From positions 7,047,277-7,111,276 of the forward strand of contig CM047430.1 of NCBI GenBank assembly GCA_026168455.1: a DNA stretch of 64,000 bases, read 5' to 3'. The notes under the pieces were generated by a model, which was given only the letters and a program-made list of their open reading frames with translations, searched no databases and was not told where the DNA came from. Both the position numbers and the translations under genes were made by a program. Positions 1 to 11,285 of the stretch are shown here, one piece after another. The stretch is from Theocolax elegans. Taxonomy: Eukaryota > Arthropoda > Insecta > Hymenoptera > Cerocephalidae. How positions within the stretch are numbered: the first letter of the stretch is position 1; every line of letters starts with the position of its first letter.

Positions 1-1137
1 GGGTAACGAGAACCAGACCAGTATGACCATGGTTCAAATCACCTGACTCCTAAGAAATTTTTTTTCCTAGTTCTTAATAAAATCAAATAATTATAATTGT
101 AAATTTAAAAATTAAAAAAAAATTAAAACAGCAGACATTAAAATAAATAAATACTTAACTGTAAGCTTCCCACCAGGGGGCACAACTTAAATATAAGTTT
201 CGACATTTACAGGCGTATAGATACTGTATTGCGCGCTGATTGCGCGTATGCAATCGGTTAACCAAAGAATCTCGGGTTCAAAACTCGTGATCTTGTTTTT
301 TTTTTAAGTTATTTAATTTATTTAATTATTTAATACGTTTATATTACATAATTTTAATAAATAATTGATAAATATGTATTTTAATAATTGCTTATATAAT
401 AGATTTTACATAACTAAATATTACAATAGTTATTATTATTATATGAATTTATATCATGAAAATAATAATAACAAATATAAAACAATTTTTAAACATATAA
501 AAATTAAGGAATATACCATTTAATAAACATTATAATTTGCATATTAAAAATAATTAGCTTAATAATGAAGTTTAATAGAAGAGTAATTATAAGTTTGTTG
601 TATAAATTTAAAAAAAAAGTTAATTAATTGATACTATAATAAAATTATAAGCAACTAGAATAAATAACGTAAACGTTCGTTTTTGTATTAATTTTAATAT
701 AAACATGTAATTAATGTTTACATCAATATTGATGTCACTTATTAAATAAATTTAACGGTGCATAAAATGTAAAAGAATATTTAATGATTATTTATAATTA
801 ATTTGTTTAATCGTTTACAAATAAAAGTTCTATGCATTTAAGTGTTATGTATTTTTCTTTCAATTAATTGTTTTGAATGTACAAAAGTTTAAAAAGTTTA
901 TAAGAAACAAAAAATGTACTATTTTCATATACTATATGTATTAAATATTTTAATAAATACCTTAATTTTTCAAAGGTATTTAAATATTTCATTGTTAAAG
1001 TATTGGAATTTTCGATTTCATTAAGTTTTTATCTTGTTTTTAAAATATGAAAAAAAATTACTATTTTATAGCTATTACTGTATTTATAATTATAACAACA
1101 ATAATAAATAATAATTATAAAATTAAAAAAAAATGTA

Positions 1138-1225
1138 ATGCATGGGATTCGAACTCACGACCGCTTGGAATCATGCATTTATAATAGAGGAAGCCTCAAT
1201 TCCCTTGACCAACGAATTCGTGTAA
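1138..1225 (-). other. tRNA-like remnant (also at 3538-3625)
   Basis: On the minus strand this stretch reads like a decayed tRNA. It has an A-box-like TTGGTCAAGGG, an extended middle, and a B box GAGTTCGAATCC. The T stem keeps about four of five pairs, but no 7-bp acceptor stem can be formed. It is better read as a tRNA-derived pol III promoter remnant than as a working tRNA gene. It is present in both copies of the 2 kb repeat. Confidence 0.35.
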
Positions 1226-1395
1226 AGTTTTGTATTGGAATTGATTTATGATCATCTACCCCCTGTTTGGGTTTATTAATTTATATATACATATTAACAA
1301 TTTTGATATTCATTAATTTTATAAAGTTTTATGTAATGACTGAAAAAAAAGGGTTGACGCTAAATTTAATCATCAAATAATTCCAATTTTCCAAG

Positions 1396-1967
1396 ATGGC
1401 GGAGGAGGGACTGCCACCTGAGGCAATTCCTCCTGATATAAACTTTAAATGTCACCCAAAGACAGTGAATACTTCAGTTTTTTGTGCGATATGTGAAAGT
1501 GTATTTCATAAGAGTGATTTTAATAGAAAAAAGGTGGAAAATGTGTGACAAATATTATGGTGATTTGTGCTGAACATAGTGACAGTGATTTAACCTCTAA
1601 AGATAATCCAAGAGTAGTATTATGTGTATTAAAAAAAGAATTAGCTAAACAGAAAAGCGAAACTGAAAAAGTTAATAAAGAATATCATTTATTAAAATCA
1701 AAATATGATATACTAGAAAATAAACATGATGAGTTATTAAATGAAACTGGAAAAATTCATGATGACGCAGTAGGAATGGATAATACATTTCATGTAAGTG
1801 AAACGCGTATTGAAGTGCTAAAAAACGAAAATAGTTTATTAAAAGATTTAAATAATGAACTTAAAGATAAAAATTTGTTGTTACATCAATTATTGGACAA
1901 AGAAAAAGCTATTATAAAATCAAATATAAAATCTTATGCTAACGTGGCTGCAACAAACATATGGTAA
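1396..1967 (+). pseudogene. LINE ORF1 N-terminal part, truncated copy 1
   Basis: An ATG at 1396 sits in a good context (AAGATGG) and opens a Cys/His-containing N-terminus with CAIC, an FHKSDF segment and, after a frame change near 1541-1547, ICAEH. This resembles the zinc-finger-like head of many insect LINE ORF1 proteins. A 140-codon open frame (1545-1967, GTG first) follows. It is rich in K, E, N and L in a coiled-coil pattern and ends at ATATGGTAA. The copy stops at 1988, so the CCHC knuckles are missing. The frame change probably reflects a one-base indel in an A run. Confidence 0.6.
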
Positions 1968-1988
1968 CTTCTAATGAACCAAAAAGAA

Positions 1989-2400
1989 ACCCAAAACGGG
2001 AGAGTTACTTACAATAGATATATGTACTCGAATTTACAATCTAGATTTTCTACGCTCCGGTTTACCCGATATGCTCGCGGTCGCTCGAAATTAAACCGGA
2101 TTTCCGCTTCTATCGGTCTCGGGTTACGGAGTATGGAATACGGAGTGTGGATGGTATTCGGAGTATCTGATTTACAAATATACGTGTGCGCACGTAATAT
2201 TTGTTAATCAGACCGGATTCGTAACGAGGGTTTACGTGTGCGCACCTAGAACCAGAGATTAGTAGAAAGATATTGCCGATCCAATGTTAAAAAGTCGAGA
2301 CAGAAACGACAACAATACCACCTAACTGCTGCTGCTCGAAGCTTTCGCACAATTTGAAAATCGAAGAGGCGGGGAGTATGAACTCGACCAGTGAGCTAGG
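1989..2400. repeat. Spacer between the two repeat copies; piece of a dispersed repeat
   Basis: This GC-richer, CpG-containing spacer holds no credible gene. Bases about 2140-2235 match 12165-12260 in the same orientation (shared palindrome ACGTGTGCGCACGT and TTGTTAATCAGACCGG). Bases about 2262-2380 match 11990-12130 in the opposite orientation (shared GAAGCTTTCGCACAATTTGA). The two halves therefore have rearranged relative orientations at the two sites. Confidence 0.6.
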
Positions 2401-4387
2401 GGGTAACGAGAACCAGACCAGTATGACCATGGTTCAAATCACCTGACTCCTAAGAAATTTTTTTTCCTAGTTCTTAATAAAATCAAATAATTATAATTGT
2501 AAATTTAAAAATTAAAAAAAAATTAAAACAGCAGACATTAAAATAAATAAATACTTAACTGTAAGCTTCCCACCAGGGGGCACAACTTAAATATAAGTTT
2601 CGACATTTACAGGCGTATAGATACTGTATTGCGCGCTGATTGCGCGTATGCAATCGGTTAACCAAAGAATCTCGGGTTCAAAACTCGTGATCTTGTTTTT
2701 TTTTTAAGTTATTTAATTTATTTAATTATTTAATACGTTTATATTACATAATTTTAATAAATAATTGATAAATATGTATTTTAATAATTGCTTATATAAT
2801 AGATTTTTACATAACTAAATATTACAATAGTTATTATTATTATATGAATTTATATCATGAAAATAATAATAACAAATATAAAACAATTTTTAAACATATA
2901 AAAATTAAGGAATATACCATTTAATAAACATTATAATTTGCATATTAAAAATAATTAGCTTAATAATGAAGTTTAATAGAAGAGTAATTATAAGTTTGTT
3001 GTATAAATTTAAAAAAAAGTTAATTAATTGATACTATAATAAAATTATAAGCAACTAGAATAAATAACGTAAACGTTCGTTTTTGTATTAATTTTAATAT
3101 AAACATGTAATTAATGTTTACATCAATATTGATGTCACTTATTAAATAAATTTAACGGTGCATAAAATGTAAAAGAATATTTAATGATTATTTATAATTA
3201 ATTTGTTTAATCGTTTACAAATAAAAGTTCTATGCATTTAAGTGTTATGTATTTTTCTTTCAATTAATTGTTTTGAATGTACAAAAGTTTAAAAAGTTTA
3301 TAAGAAACAAAAAATGTACTATTTTCATATACTATATGTATTAAATATTTTAATAAATACCTTAATTTTTCAAAGGTATTTAAATATTTCATTGTTAAAG
3401 TATTGGAATTTTCGATTTCATTAAGTTTTTATCTTGTTTTTAAAATATGAAAAAAAATTACTATTTTATAGCTATTACTGTATTTATAATTATAACAACA
3501 ATAATAAATAATAATTATAAAATTAAAAAAAAATGTAATGCATGGGATTCGAACTCACGACCGCTTGGAATCATGCATTTATAATAGAGGAAGCCTCAAT
3601 TCCCTTGACCAACGAATTCGTGTAAAGTTTTGTATTGGAATTGATTTATGATCATCTACCCCCTGTTTGGGTTTATTAATTTATATATACATATTAACAA
3701 TTTTGATATTCATTAATTTTATAAAGTTTTATGTAATGACTGAAAAAAAAGGGTTGACGCTAAATTTAATCATCAAATAATTCCAATTTTCCAAGATGGC
3801 GGAGGAGGGACTGCCACCTGAGGCAATTCCTCCTGATATAAACTTTAAATGTCACCCAAAGACAGTGAATACTTCAGTTTTTTTGTGCGATATGTGAAAG
3901 TGTATTTCATAAGAGTGATTTTAATAGAAAAAAGGTGGAAAATGTGTGACAAATATTATGGTGATTTGTGCTGAACATAGTGACAGTGATTTAACCTCTA
4001 AAGATAATCCAAGAGTAGTATTATGTGTATTAAAAAAGAATTAGCTAAACAGAAAAGCGAAACTGAAAAGTTAATAAAGAATATCATTTATTAAAATCAA
4101 AATATGATATACTAGAAAATAAACATGATGAGTTATTAAATGAAACTGGAAAAATTCATGATGACGCAGTAGGAATGGATAATACATTTCATGTAAGTGA
4201 AACGCGTATTGAAGTGCTAAAAAACGAAAATAGTTTATTAAAAGATTTAAATAATGAACTTAAAGATAAAAATTTGTTGTTACATCAATTATTGGACAAA
4301 GAAAAAGCTATTATAAAATCAAATATAAAATCTTATGCTAACGTGGCTGCAACAAACATATGGTAACTTCTAATGAACCAAAAAGAA
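2401..4387 (+). repeat. Direct repeat, copy 2
   Basis: Second copy of 1-1988, here continuous with the rest of the LINE. Differences from copy 1 are nearly all single-base changes in A or T runs, for example an extra T near 3884 and missing A's near 4036 and 4068. The missing A's break the ORF1 frame that is open in copy 1. Confidence 0.9.
3796..4366 (+). pseudogene. LINE ORF1 N-terminal part, copy 2 (frameshifted)
   Basis: Same start context as at 1396 (AAGATGG). Two A-run deletions relative to copy 1 split the frame, leaving only 4175-4366 open at the end (coiled-coil-like, ending in KSYANVAATNIW). The downstream ORF begins at 4360 in the overlapping frame, within ATATGGTAA. The two pieces were therefore probably one ORF1 broken by a one-base change near 4362, or they are read as overlapping ORFs. 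Confidence 0.6.
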
Positions 4388-5307
4388 TACCTAAAATAAT
4401 TATAAAGAAAAAGAATAAGGAGGACAAAATAAATTTAAAAGATAGTGTTGTTAAATATTTAACTAAAGACAAATCTATACAAACAAAAAAAATTAATTTT
4501 AATAATGAAAACGAAATACATATAAATTGTATGAACGTTGAAAGTGCCAAAGCAGCAGAAAGGGTATTGACATCGAAACTTGCCAACGTATGTAAAATTG
4601 AAAAAGAAGTTATAGCTAACCCATTAATCAAGATAGTAGGTATTGATAATTTATTTAAAATGGATGGAAAACTCATTGAAAAATACATAAATAGTAGAAA
4701 CTTTTCTAATTTTGAAATTAAGAGTAAAGTATTGAACTACACTCTTAATAAAAAAACTGAAAAAACAACAGTCATATTGGAAATAACTGGTGAAATTCAC
4801 AATTATATTAATGAAAACAGAAATAGATTATTTGTTGGATACCAAAATTGTAAGGTTTATGATGTAATAAACATCAAACCTTGTTACAATTGCGGTAGAT
4901 TTGGTCACAATAGTTATAAATGTAGAAACTCGACTATTTGCTTAAAGTGTGCGGGTAATCATTCAACGAATAAGTGCGAAAGTAATAATTTATGCTGTGC
5001 TAATTTTAAATTTAGTAATGAGAAATATAAGAAGAAATATGACACTTGTCATATAATAACAGATAGCGAATCTTGTGAAATTTTAAAAACTAAGTTAAAA
5101 AATTGTATAAGTATGACAGACTATGTAGTCAAACCTTATGTACCAAGATATGTAGGTAATGCTGAACACTACAGCAAAAACTATCTAAGCACAAATAATA
5201 CGCTCGCAAGAAACAATGGTAATGAAGGAAAAAGGAAGAAATTAACATTATCGACGACATCATTAAGTTCTAGATCAAAATCAGGCAGCACATCTTCAGT
5301 TTTTTAG
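4360..5307 (+). CDS. LINE ORF1, gag-like CCHC zinc-knuckle protein
   Basis: An open frame of 315 codons encodes a basic nucleic-acid-binding protein, expected to coat LINE RNA in the retrotransposition particle. After a lysine-rich start comes an RRM-like region, then Cys knuckles at roughly residues 174-187 (CYNCGRFGHNSYKC, CX2CX4HX4C) and 194-206 (CLKCAGNHSTNKC), with a further Cys cluster (LCC...C...C). The C-terminus is rich in S, R and K. Jockey and related LINEs carry this pattern. The stop TAG at 5305-5307 is followed directly by the ORF2 ATG at 5308. Confidence 0.75.
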   Translation: MVTSNEPKRIPKIIIKKKNKEDKINLKDSVVKYLTKDKSIQTKKINFNNENEIHINCMNVESAKAAERVLTSKLANVCKIEKEVIANPLIKIVGIDNLFKMDGKLIEKYINSRNFSNFEIKSKVLNYTLNKKTEKTTVILEITGEIHNYINENRNRLFVGYQNCKVYDVINIKPCYNCGRFGHNSYKCRNSTICLKCAGNHSTNKCESNNLCCANFKFSNEKYKKKYDTCHIITDSESCEILKTKLKNCISMTDYVVKPYVPRYVGNAEHYSKNYLSTNNTLARNNGNEGKRKKLTLSTTSLSSRSKSGSTSSVF

Positions 5308-6426
5308 ATGAATAGTGACTTTAATATACATGAAACAACATTTTGTTCATTTCAAGAATTGAACGATGTTATTAATTCAAATCAGAATTTAATTTTGTAC
5401 GTAAATATCCGTAGCTTAAATGCTAACTTGTTTAAACTTGAATGTTATATTGCTAATTTGAAAACTAAACCATGTGTCATAGTTTGTACAGAAACTTGGA
5501 ATTTAATATGCCCTCAGCTACTCTGTATACCAGGTTATAAAATTTACTATAATGAAAGTTATATAAATAAATCTGATGGAGTCGTTTTATATATACTAGA
5601 AAATTTAAATGAATGTTCGGAAATTATTACTTCTGGTCGATTGAGAATATTAAATTCTAAGTTTAATATAAAAGATGAAAATATTATTATTTCGGCTCTA
5701 TATAGATCACATGATTATCCTAAAACTGAATTTATACTTGACTTGAAAAACTTTATTAATTCATACGATTTTGGCAAACACCATATAATTGTAGGAGATT
5801 TTAATATAGACATATTAAATAACAGTATTATTAGTCAAGAATTTTTAGAAAATTTACTTGAAAAAATGTATGTTCCTGGTTTTGTGGGTATAACTAGGCC
5901 TGCTGATAACAATACACTTAATGGTACATGCATAGATAATTCCTTCATTAAAAGCAATTCCTTAAATTATAATACATATAAAATTAATTGCATTTTCACA
6001 GATCATTATCCTCTTTTTCTGATTATAAATGACAATTTTACCGTGAAACAAAATAATAATGTATATCAAAAAATAAATTATAATAAGTTAATTGCAACGG
6101 CTAAGAAAACTAACTGGAATAAAATAACAGATATAATTGATCCAAATAAAGCTACTGACTTATTAATAACATTAATCAGTAATTGTGTTGAAAAATCTTA
6201 TTGTAATAATACAAAAAACAATACTGGTAAAAGCTTTATTAAACCCAGGAAAAATTGGATAACAAATGCTATAATGGTATCTTGCAAGAAAAAAGAACAA
6301 CTTTATAAAGCATGGCAAATGAATTTAAATAATGTCGAACTAAAAAATGAGTATAAAAATTATGTTAAGACGCTAGATAAAATAAAAAAAATGCCAAATT
6401 TAAGTATGAACAAAATTGTTTCTTAA
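5308..6426 (+). CDS. LINE ORF2, apurinic-type endonuclease domain
   Basis: This is the N-terminal 372 codons of ORF2. The endonuclease nicks target DNA to prime reverse transcription. Visible motifs in order are NIRSLN near residue 32, CTETW near 60 (catalytic Glu), GDFNID near 162 (Asp/Asn pair) and FTDHYPL near 231 (Asp-His pair). This is the set expected of EEP-fold LINE endonucleases. The frame ends early at 6426 through an indel, and the protein sense continues in another frame (6459-6674). The start follows the ORF1 stop with no spacer. Confidence 0.75.
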   Translation: MNSDFNIHETTFCSFQELNDVINSNQNLILYVNIRSLNANLFKLECYIANLKTKPCVIVCTETWNLICPQLLCIPGYKIYYNESYINKSDGVVLYILENLNECSEIITSGRLRILNSKFNIKDENIIISALYRSHDYPKTEFILDLKNFINSYDFGKHHIIVGDFNIDILNNSIISQEFLENLLEKMYVPGFVGITRPADNNTLNGTCIDNSFIKSNSLNYNTYKINCIFTDHYPLFLIINDNFTVKQNNNVYQKINYNKLIATAKKTNWNKITDIIDPNKATDLLITLISNCVEKSYCNNTKNNTGKSFIKPRKNWITNAIMVSCKKKEQLYKAWQMNLNNVELKNEYKNYVKTLDKIKKMPNLSMNKIVS

Positions 6427-8148
6427 AAAATAGTAATAATCCACAAAATTTATGGAAGTTGATTAATTGTAAATTGGGTAAAAATACGAGTAAAAATAAT
6501 GAAATTGAATACTTAACGGATGACGCTAATAATAGAATTACGGATAAAAAAGATATTGTAAATAATTTGAATGAGTTTTTTTGTAAAGTAGGTAAACAAT
6601 TAAGCGATAAGATAAAAACTCCTAATGGTCCTAATCCTACTAAAGTTCCTTTTAATGATAAATCAATATTCTAAACCCAACTACTAATGTGGAAATTAGG
6701 AATATAATCAATAATTTTAATAACAAATCGGGTGGGGTTGATAGAATTTCCACGAATATATTGAAATCAATAGAAACTTATATAAATGAACCTATTATAC
6801 ATATTTTTAATAACTGTATAGAAACATCAATTTGGCCTGTTGCACTTAAAAGAGCTGAAGTAATTCCAATTTTTAAAGCGGGTAAAAAGAGTAAAGCTAC
6901 AAATTATAGACCAATTTCACTAATCTCTAATATTGCAAAAATTTTTGAAAAAGTAATACATAATAGAATTTATAACTTTGTAACAAAACATAACTTACTA
7001 GCATCAAATCAATTTGGTTTTATTAAAAACAAAGGCACGAAAGATGTTTTAAATTATTTAACTAACATAATTTATAATTGTCTAGATAAAAGTAAACCAA
7101 TAATAGCAACATTTTTAGATCTTGCCAAAGCATTCGATACCGTTAATCATTCTATTCTTTTAAATAAACTATATAACTATGGTATCAGAGGAAATGCCTT
7201 AAATTTACTTGATAGTTATCTTTCAAATCGGGAACAAGTAGTTAAAATAAACCAAACAAAAAGTGAAACTCTTGTTCTAACTACTGGGGTACCGCAAGGT
7301 ACAATATTAGGTCCATTATTATTTCTACTATATATTAATGATTTGCTACTAAATTTATATTCAGAAAACATGATTGCTTATGCAGATGATACTGTAGTGT
7401 TAGCTACTGAGAGTACATGGGAGTTAGCTGAAAATGCAATGAATAAATATCTTGACCATGTATCTAGATGGCTATCGTTCAATAAACTATCGTTAAATGT
7501 TAACAAAACTGTATACATAACTTTTGGAAATTATTGTGACAGTGTACCTACAAATGTTAATATTAAAATTAATAATAATACCTTAAATAGAGTTAACAGC
7601 TGCAAATATCTTGGGATTATAATTGATTTGAATTTGAAATGGAAAGAACATATAGAATATATTGTAAATAAAACTAAGTACTTAACATATGTATTTGCTA
7701 AATTCTCGAAGCTCCTAAAAACCGAAACTCTAATTATTTTATATTATGCACTTTTTCATAGTATAGTAACGTATGGCATTATTTCATGGGGGGTGCTTAT
7801 AAAAATAATCTGAAGTTATTATCAAGAACGCAAGTCAGATTGCTTACAATCATAAGCAAAAATAAATTTTAATTAATAATTACCCACTAACCGTTGAACA
7901 AACATTTGCGTTGAATCTATTACTTTTCATTACATGAAATTACATAACATTCATAAAATAGAATTACAAATACAAGAAACAAAAGTATACCAATACCTAA
8001 AATATCTAAATCAGTAAGTAATAAGAATAGTTATATTGTTGCAATACGGATATATAATGAAATTCCTAATAATTTAAAAATTTAACGACTAGTAAAAAAC
8101 ATATTAGAAAAAAACTTAAGAATTGGATTCAATTAAATTTATAATAAT
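6427..8148 (+). pseudogene. LINE ORF2 reverse transcriptase, first copy
   Basis: After frameshifts near 6420 and 6670, a 374-codon frame (6689-7813) carries the RT core: YRPISL and FEKVIHNRI, the finger/palm aspartate in FLDLAKAFDTVNH near residue 143 of this frame, the GVPQGTILGPLLFLLYINDL box, and YADDT near residue 230. The frame breaks again at about 7790 (G run), and the C-terminal tail (7800-8148) has several homopolymer deletions compared with 9840-10202. It is not translatable as one protein. Confidence 0.7.
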
Positions 8149-10202
8149 TTAATTGCAACGGCTAAGAAAACTAACTGGAATAAAATAACAGATATAATTG
8201 ATCCAAATAAAGCTACTGACTTATTAATAACATTAATCAGTAATTGTGTTGAAAAATCTTATTGTAATAATACAAAAAACAATACTGGTAAAAGCTTTAT
8301 TAAACCCAGGAAAAATTGGATAACAAATGCTATAATGGTATCTTGCAAGAAAAAAGAACAACTTTATAAAGCATGGCAAATGAATTTAAATAAGTCGAAC
8401 TAAAAATGAGTATAAAAATTATGTTAAGACGCTAGATAAAATAAAAAAAATGCCAAATTAAGTATGAACAAAATTGTTCTTAAAAAATAGTAATAATCCA
8501 CAAAAATTATGGAAGTTGATTAATTGTAAATTGGGTTAAAAATACGAGTAAAATAATGAAATTGAATACTTAACGATGACGCTAATAATAGAATTACGGA
8601 TTAAAAAAGATATTGTAAATAATTTGAATGAGTTTTTTTGTAAAGTAGGTAAACAATTAAGCGATAAGATAAAAACTCCTAATGGTCCTAATCCTACTAA
8701 AGTTCCTTTTAATGATAAATCAATATTCTAAACCCAACTACTAATGTGGAAATTAGGAATATAATCAATAATTTTAATAACAAATCGGGTGGGGTTGATA
8801 GAATTTCCACGAATATATTGAACTCAATAGAAACTTATATAATGAACATATTATACATATTTTTAATAACTGTATAGAAACATCAATTTGGCCTGTTGCA
8901 CTTAAAAGAGCTGAAGTAATTCCAATTTTTAAAGCGGGTAAAAAGAGTAAAGCTACAAATTATAGACCAATTTCAATAATCTCTAATATTGCAAAATTTT
9001 TGAAAAAGTAATACATAATAGAATTATAACTTTGTAACAAAACATAACTTACTAGCATCAAATCAATTTGGTTTTATTAAAAACAAAGGCACGAAAGATG
9101 TTTTAAATTATTTAACTAACATAATTTATAATTGTCTAGATAAAAGTAAACCAATAATAGCAACATTTTTAGATCTTGCCAAAGCATTCGATACCGTTAA
9201 TCATTCTATTCTTTTAAATAAACTATATAACTATGGTATCAGAGGAAATGCCTTAAATTTACTTGATAGTTATCTTTCAAATCGGGAACAAGTAGTTAAA
9301 ATAAACCAAACAAAAAGTGAAACTCTTGTTCTAACTACTGGGGTACCGCAAGGTACAATATTAGGTCCATTATTATTTCTACTATATATTAATGATTTGC
9401 TACTAAATTTATATTCAGAAAACATGATTGCTTATGCAGATGATACTGTAGTGTTAGCTACTGAGAGTACATGGGAGTTAGCTGAAAATGCAATGAATAA
9501 ATATCTTGACCATGTATCTAGATGGCTATCGTTCAATAAACTATCGTTAAATGTTAACAAAACTGTATACATAACTTTTGGAAATTATTGTGACAGTGTA
9601 CCTACAAATGTTAATATTAAAATTAATAATAATACCTTAAATAGAGTTAACAGCTGCAAATATCTTGGGATTATAATTGATTTGAATTTGAAATGGAAAG
9701 AACATATAGAATATATTGTAAATAAAACTAAGTACTTAACATATGTATTTGCTAAATTCTCGAAGCTCCTAAAAACCGAAACTCTAATTATTTTATATTA
9801 TGCACTTTTTCATAGTATAGTAACGTATGGCATTATTTCATGGGGGGTGCTTATAAAAATAATCTGAAGTTATTATCAAGAACGCAAGTCAGATTGCTTA
9901 CAATCATAAGCAAAAATAAATTTTTAATTAATAATTACCCACTAACCGTTGAACAAACATTTGCGTTTGAATCTATTACTTTTCATTACATGAAATTACA
10001 TAACATTCATAAAAATAGAATTACAAATACAAGAAACAAAAGTATACCAATACCTAAAATATCTAAATCAGTAAGTAATAAGAATAGTTATATTGTTGCA
10101 ATACGGATATATAATGAAATTCCTAATAATTTAAAAAATTTAACGACTAGTAAAAAACATATTAGAAAAAAACTTAAGAATTGGATTCAATTAAATTTAT
10201 AA
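8149..10202 (+). pseudogene. LINE ORF2 reverse transcriptase, second copy with C-terminus
   Basis: Repeats the RT of the first copy. The 5' half (8149-9060) has many single-base deletions. From 9397 the frame is open again and includes YADDT and the thumb region. A one-base frame change around 9840 leads to the C-terminal frame 9840-10202, which ends ...KKLKNWIQLNL and is the usual short basic end of jockey-type ORF2. The stop is TAA at 10200-10202. Confidence 0.7.
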
Positions 10203-10823
10203 TAATTTTATATGAACAAAATATATTAGGGAAACTAAACTGTGATAAATTTCAAAGCTATTTTATTAAGCTAGTAACCGAAGTAGAAAAATTCAAACTT
10301 AAAAAACAAAAAATGCCTAAATCAATTGAAGAAATATCAAGTTCTGCATTGGAAGTCCTGCAGGACTCTGTAGTAAGAAAACAGTTACTTTTGGACATAA
10401 GAACATAAATTTGCTTCAAGGGTTTTTGCTTAACAAATGGTAATCGTTCTCATAGACGTATCTCGAATTATAATGCGAACAAAATGATTAATGTGAATAC
10501 AAAAGAATACATATTTATTGTAACTGAAATTGGGGAAAAATTAGTAAAAATGAATAAGCTTGAAGGGGACTATAGGAATACAACTTCGAAACTGAAAGAT
10601 AAAAGTGAGGAACAGGATATAGATCCTAACTGCAACAGTTTAAATAATGTAAACATAAATAAATATTTTTCAAAATTTAGGCAAATAAATTTTATGAAAG
10701 AATCAATAATACACAATGCTGATAATTCTAATGATAAATATGAACCTATTGAAAACGTATTTAGCAAAATAGATGATATGGTATTTGAAAATGGTAAGAA
10801 AATGATTCCTCCACGTATAAAAG

Positions 10824-10837
10824 AGAATAAGATACCT
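10824..10837 (+). repeat. SINE target-site duplication, left copy
   Basis: AGAATAAGATACCT stands directly before the SINE head and is repeated at 11286-11299 after the A-tail. A 14-bp perfect duplication is typical of LINE-driven insertion. Confidence 0.9.
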
Positions 10838-11285
10838 GAGCCGCGGTGGCTCATGGGTAGAGCTCCCGACTCTCACACCGAGGGTCGTGGGTTCGATCCC
10901 AGACGTGTACCTCTGAAAATTTTTTCATGTGCATTTTTCGAACACCGCGACTCAGTGGCTCGGCGTGTCACTATAATGTGACGCCAGTTCAGATGCGCGT
11001 GCGTTTCGTGCACTTGTCAGTGCATGAGAGGCACGGGCATCTGAACTATAGGGAACGTTAGGGACGCGAAGATGTAAAGAGGATCGCGGTGGTTCCATCG
11101 GAAGGACAGGAAACTGTAATTATTAGACTAATTACAGTGACCGATGATATCTTCCGATGGACACAAGCACCACTGTTTCAACTACATGTGCTTTGTTTAC
11201 AGACACACCGTTCACCTCCGTCACTGATTAGCCCTGGCAGCATAAATAGAGCGACGTTAAATAACATAAAAAAAAAAAAAAAAAA
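10838..11285 (+). mobile_element. tRNA-derived SINE, copy 1
   Basis: The head GAGCCGCGGTGGCTCATGGG followed by TAGAGC looks like a tRNA 5' half with an A box. GGGTTCGATCCC at about 10890 is a near-perfect B box, so pol III transcription is expected. A GC-rich body of about 370 bp with no homology to tRNA follows, then an A tail (11269-11286). It is flanked by the perfect 14-bp duplication AGAATAAGATACCT. A second, inverted copy lies at 54516-54958, about 97% alike by eye. The SINE interrupts the Cys-containing open frame around it, so it is younger than that sequence. Confidence 0.93.

Larger units (their letters stand above)
1..1988 (+). repeat. Direct repeat, copy 1: AT-rich leader plus start of LINE ORF1
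   Basis: This segment recurs almost base for base at 2401-4387. The offset is exactly 2400 at the left end and drifts by one or two bases at homopolymers (for example near 413, 610 and 1478). It ends inside the LINE ORF1, where the copies diverge at 1989/4388. Bases 1-1395 are very AT-rich and noncoding. They carry three tRNA-like T-arm/B-box stretches, near 30-42, near 270-285, and on the minus strand at 1138-1225. Copy 2 continues into the full LINE, so copy 1 is the truncated one. Confidence 0.9.
6088..10208 (+). repeat. 2.06-kb tandem duplication inside LINE ORF2
   Basis: Positions 6088-8150 and 8149-10208 are the same sequence head to tail, from the start of AATTGCAACGG to the ORF2 stop region. 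The junction at 8141-8155 shares about 8-10 bases with both ends. The copies are identical or nearly so over 7010-7750 and 9060-9800. Indels in homopolymers crowd the 1.2 kb around the junction (7800-9010), which is the pattern expected of a badly resolved assembly join. Confidence 0.85.

Noticed and set aside
1138..1225. Functional tRNA gene
   Set aside because: No acceptor stem can be formed, the T stem has a mismatch, and the middle is too long without clear intron signals.
10849..10905. Genuine tRNA gene
   Set aside because: It is the head of a SINE with a body, A tail and target duplication.
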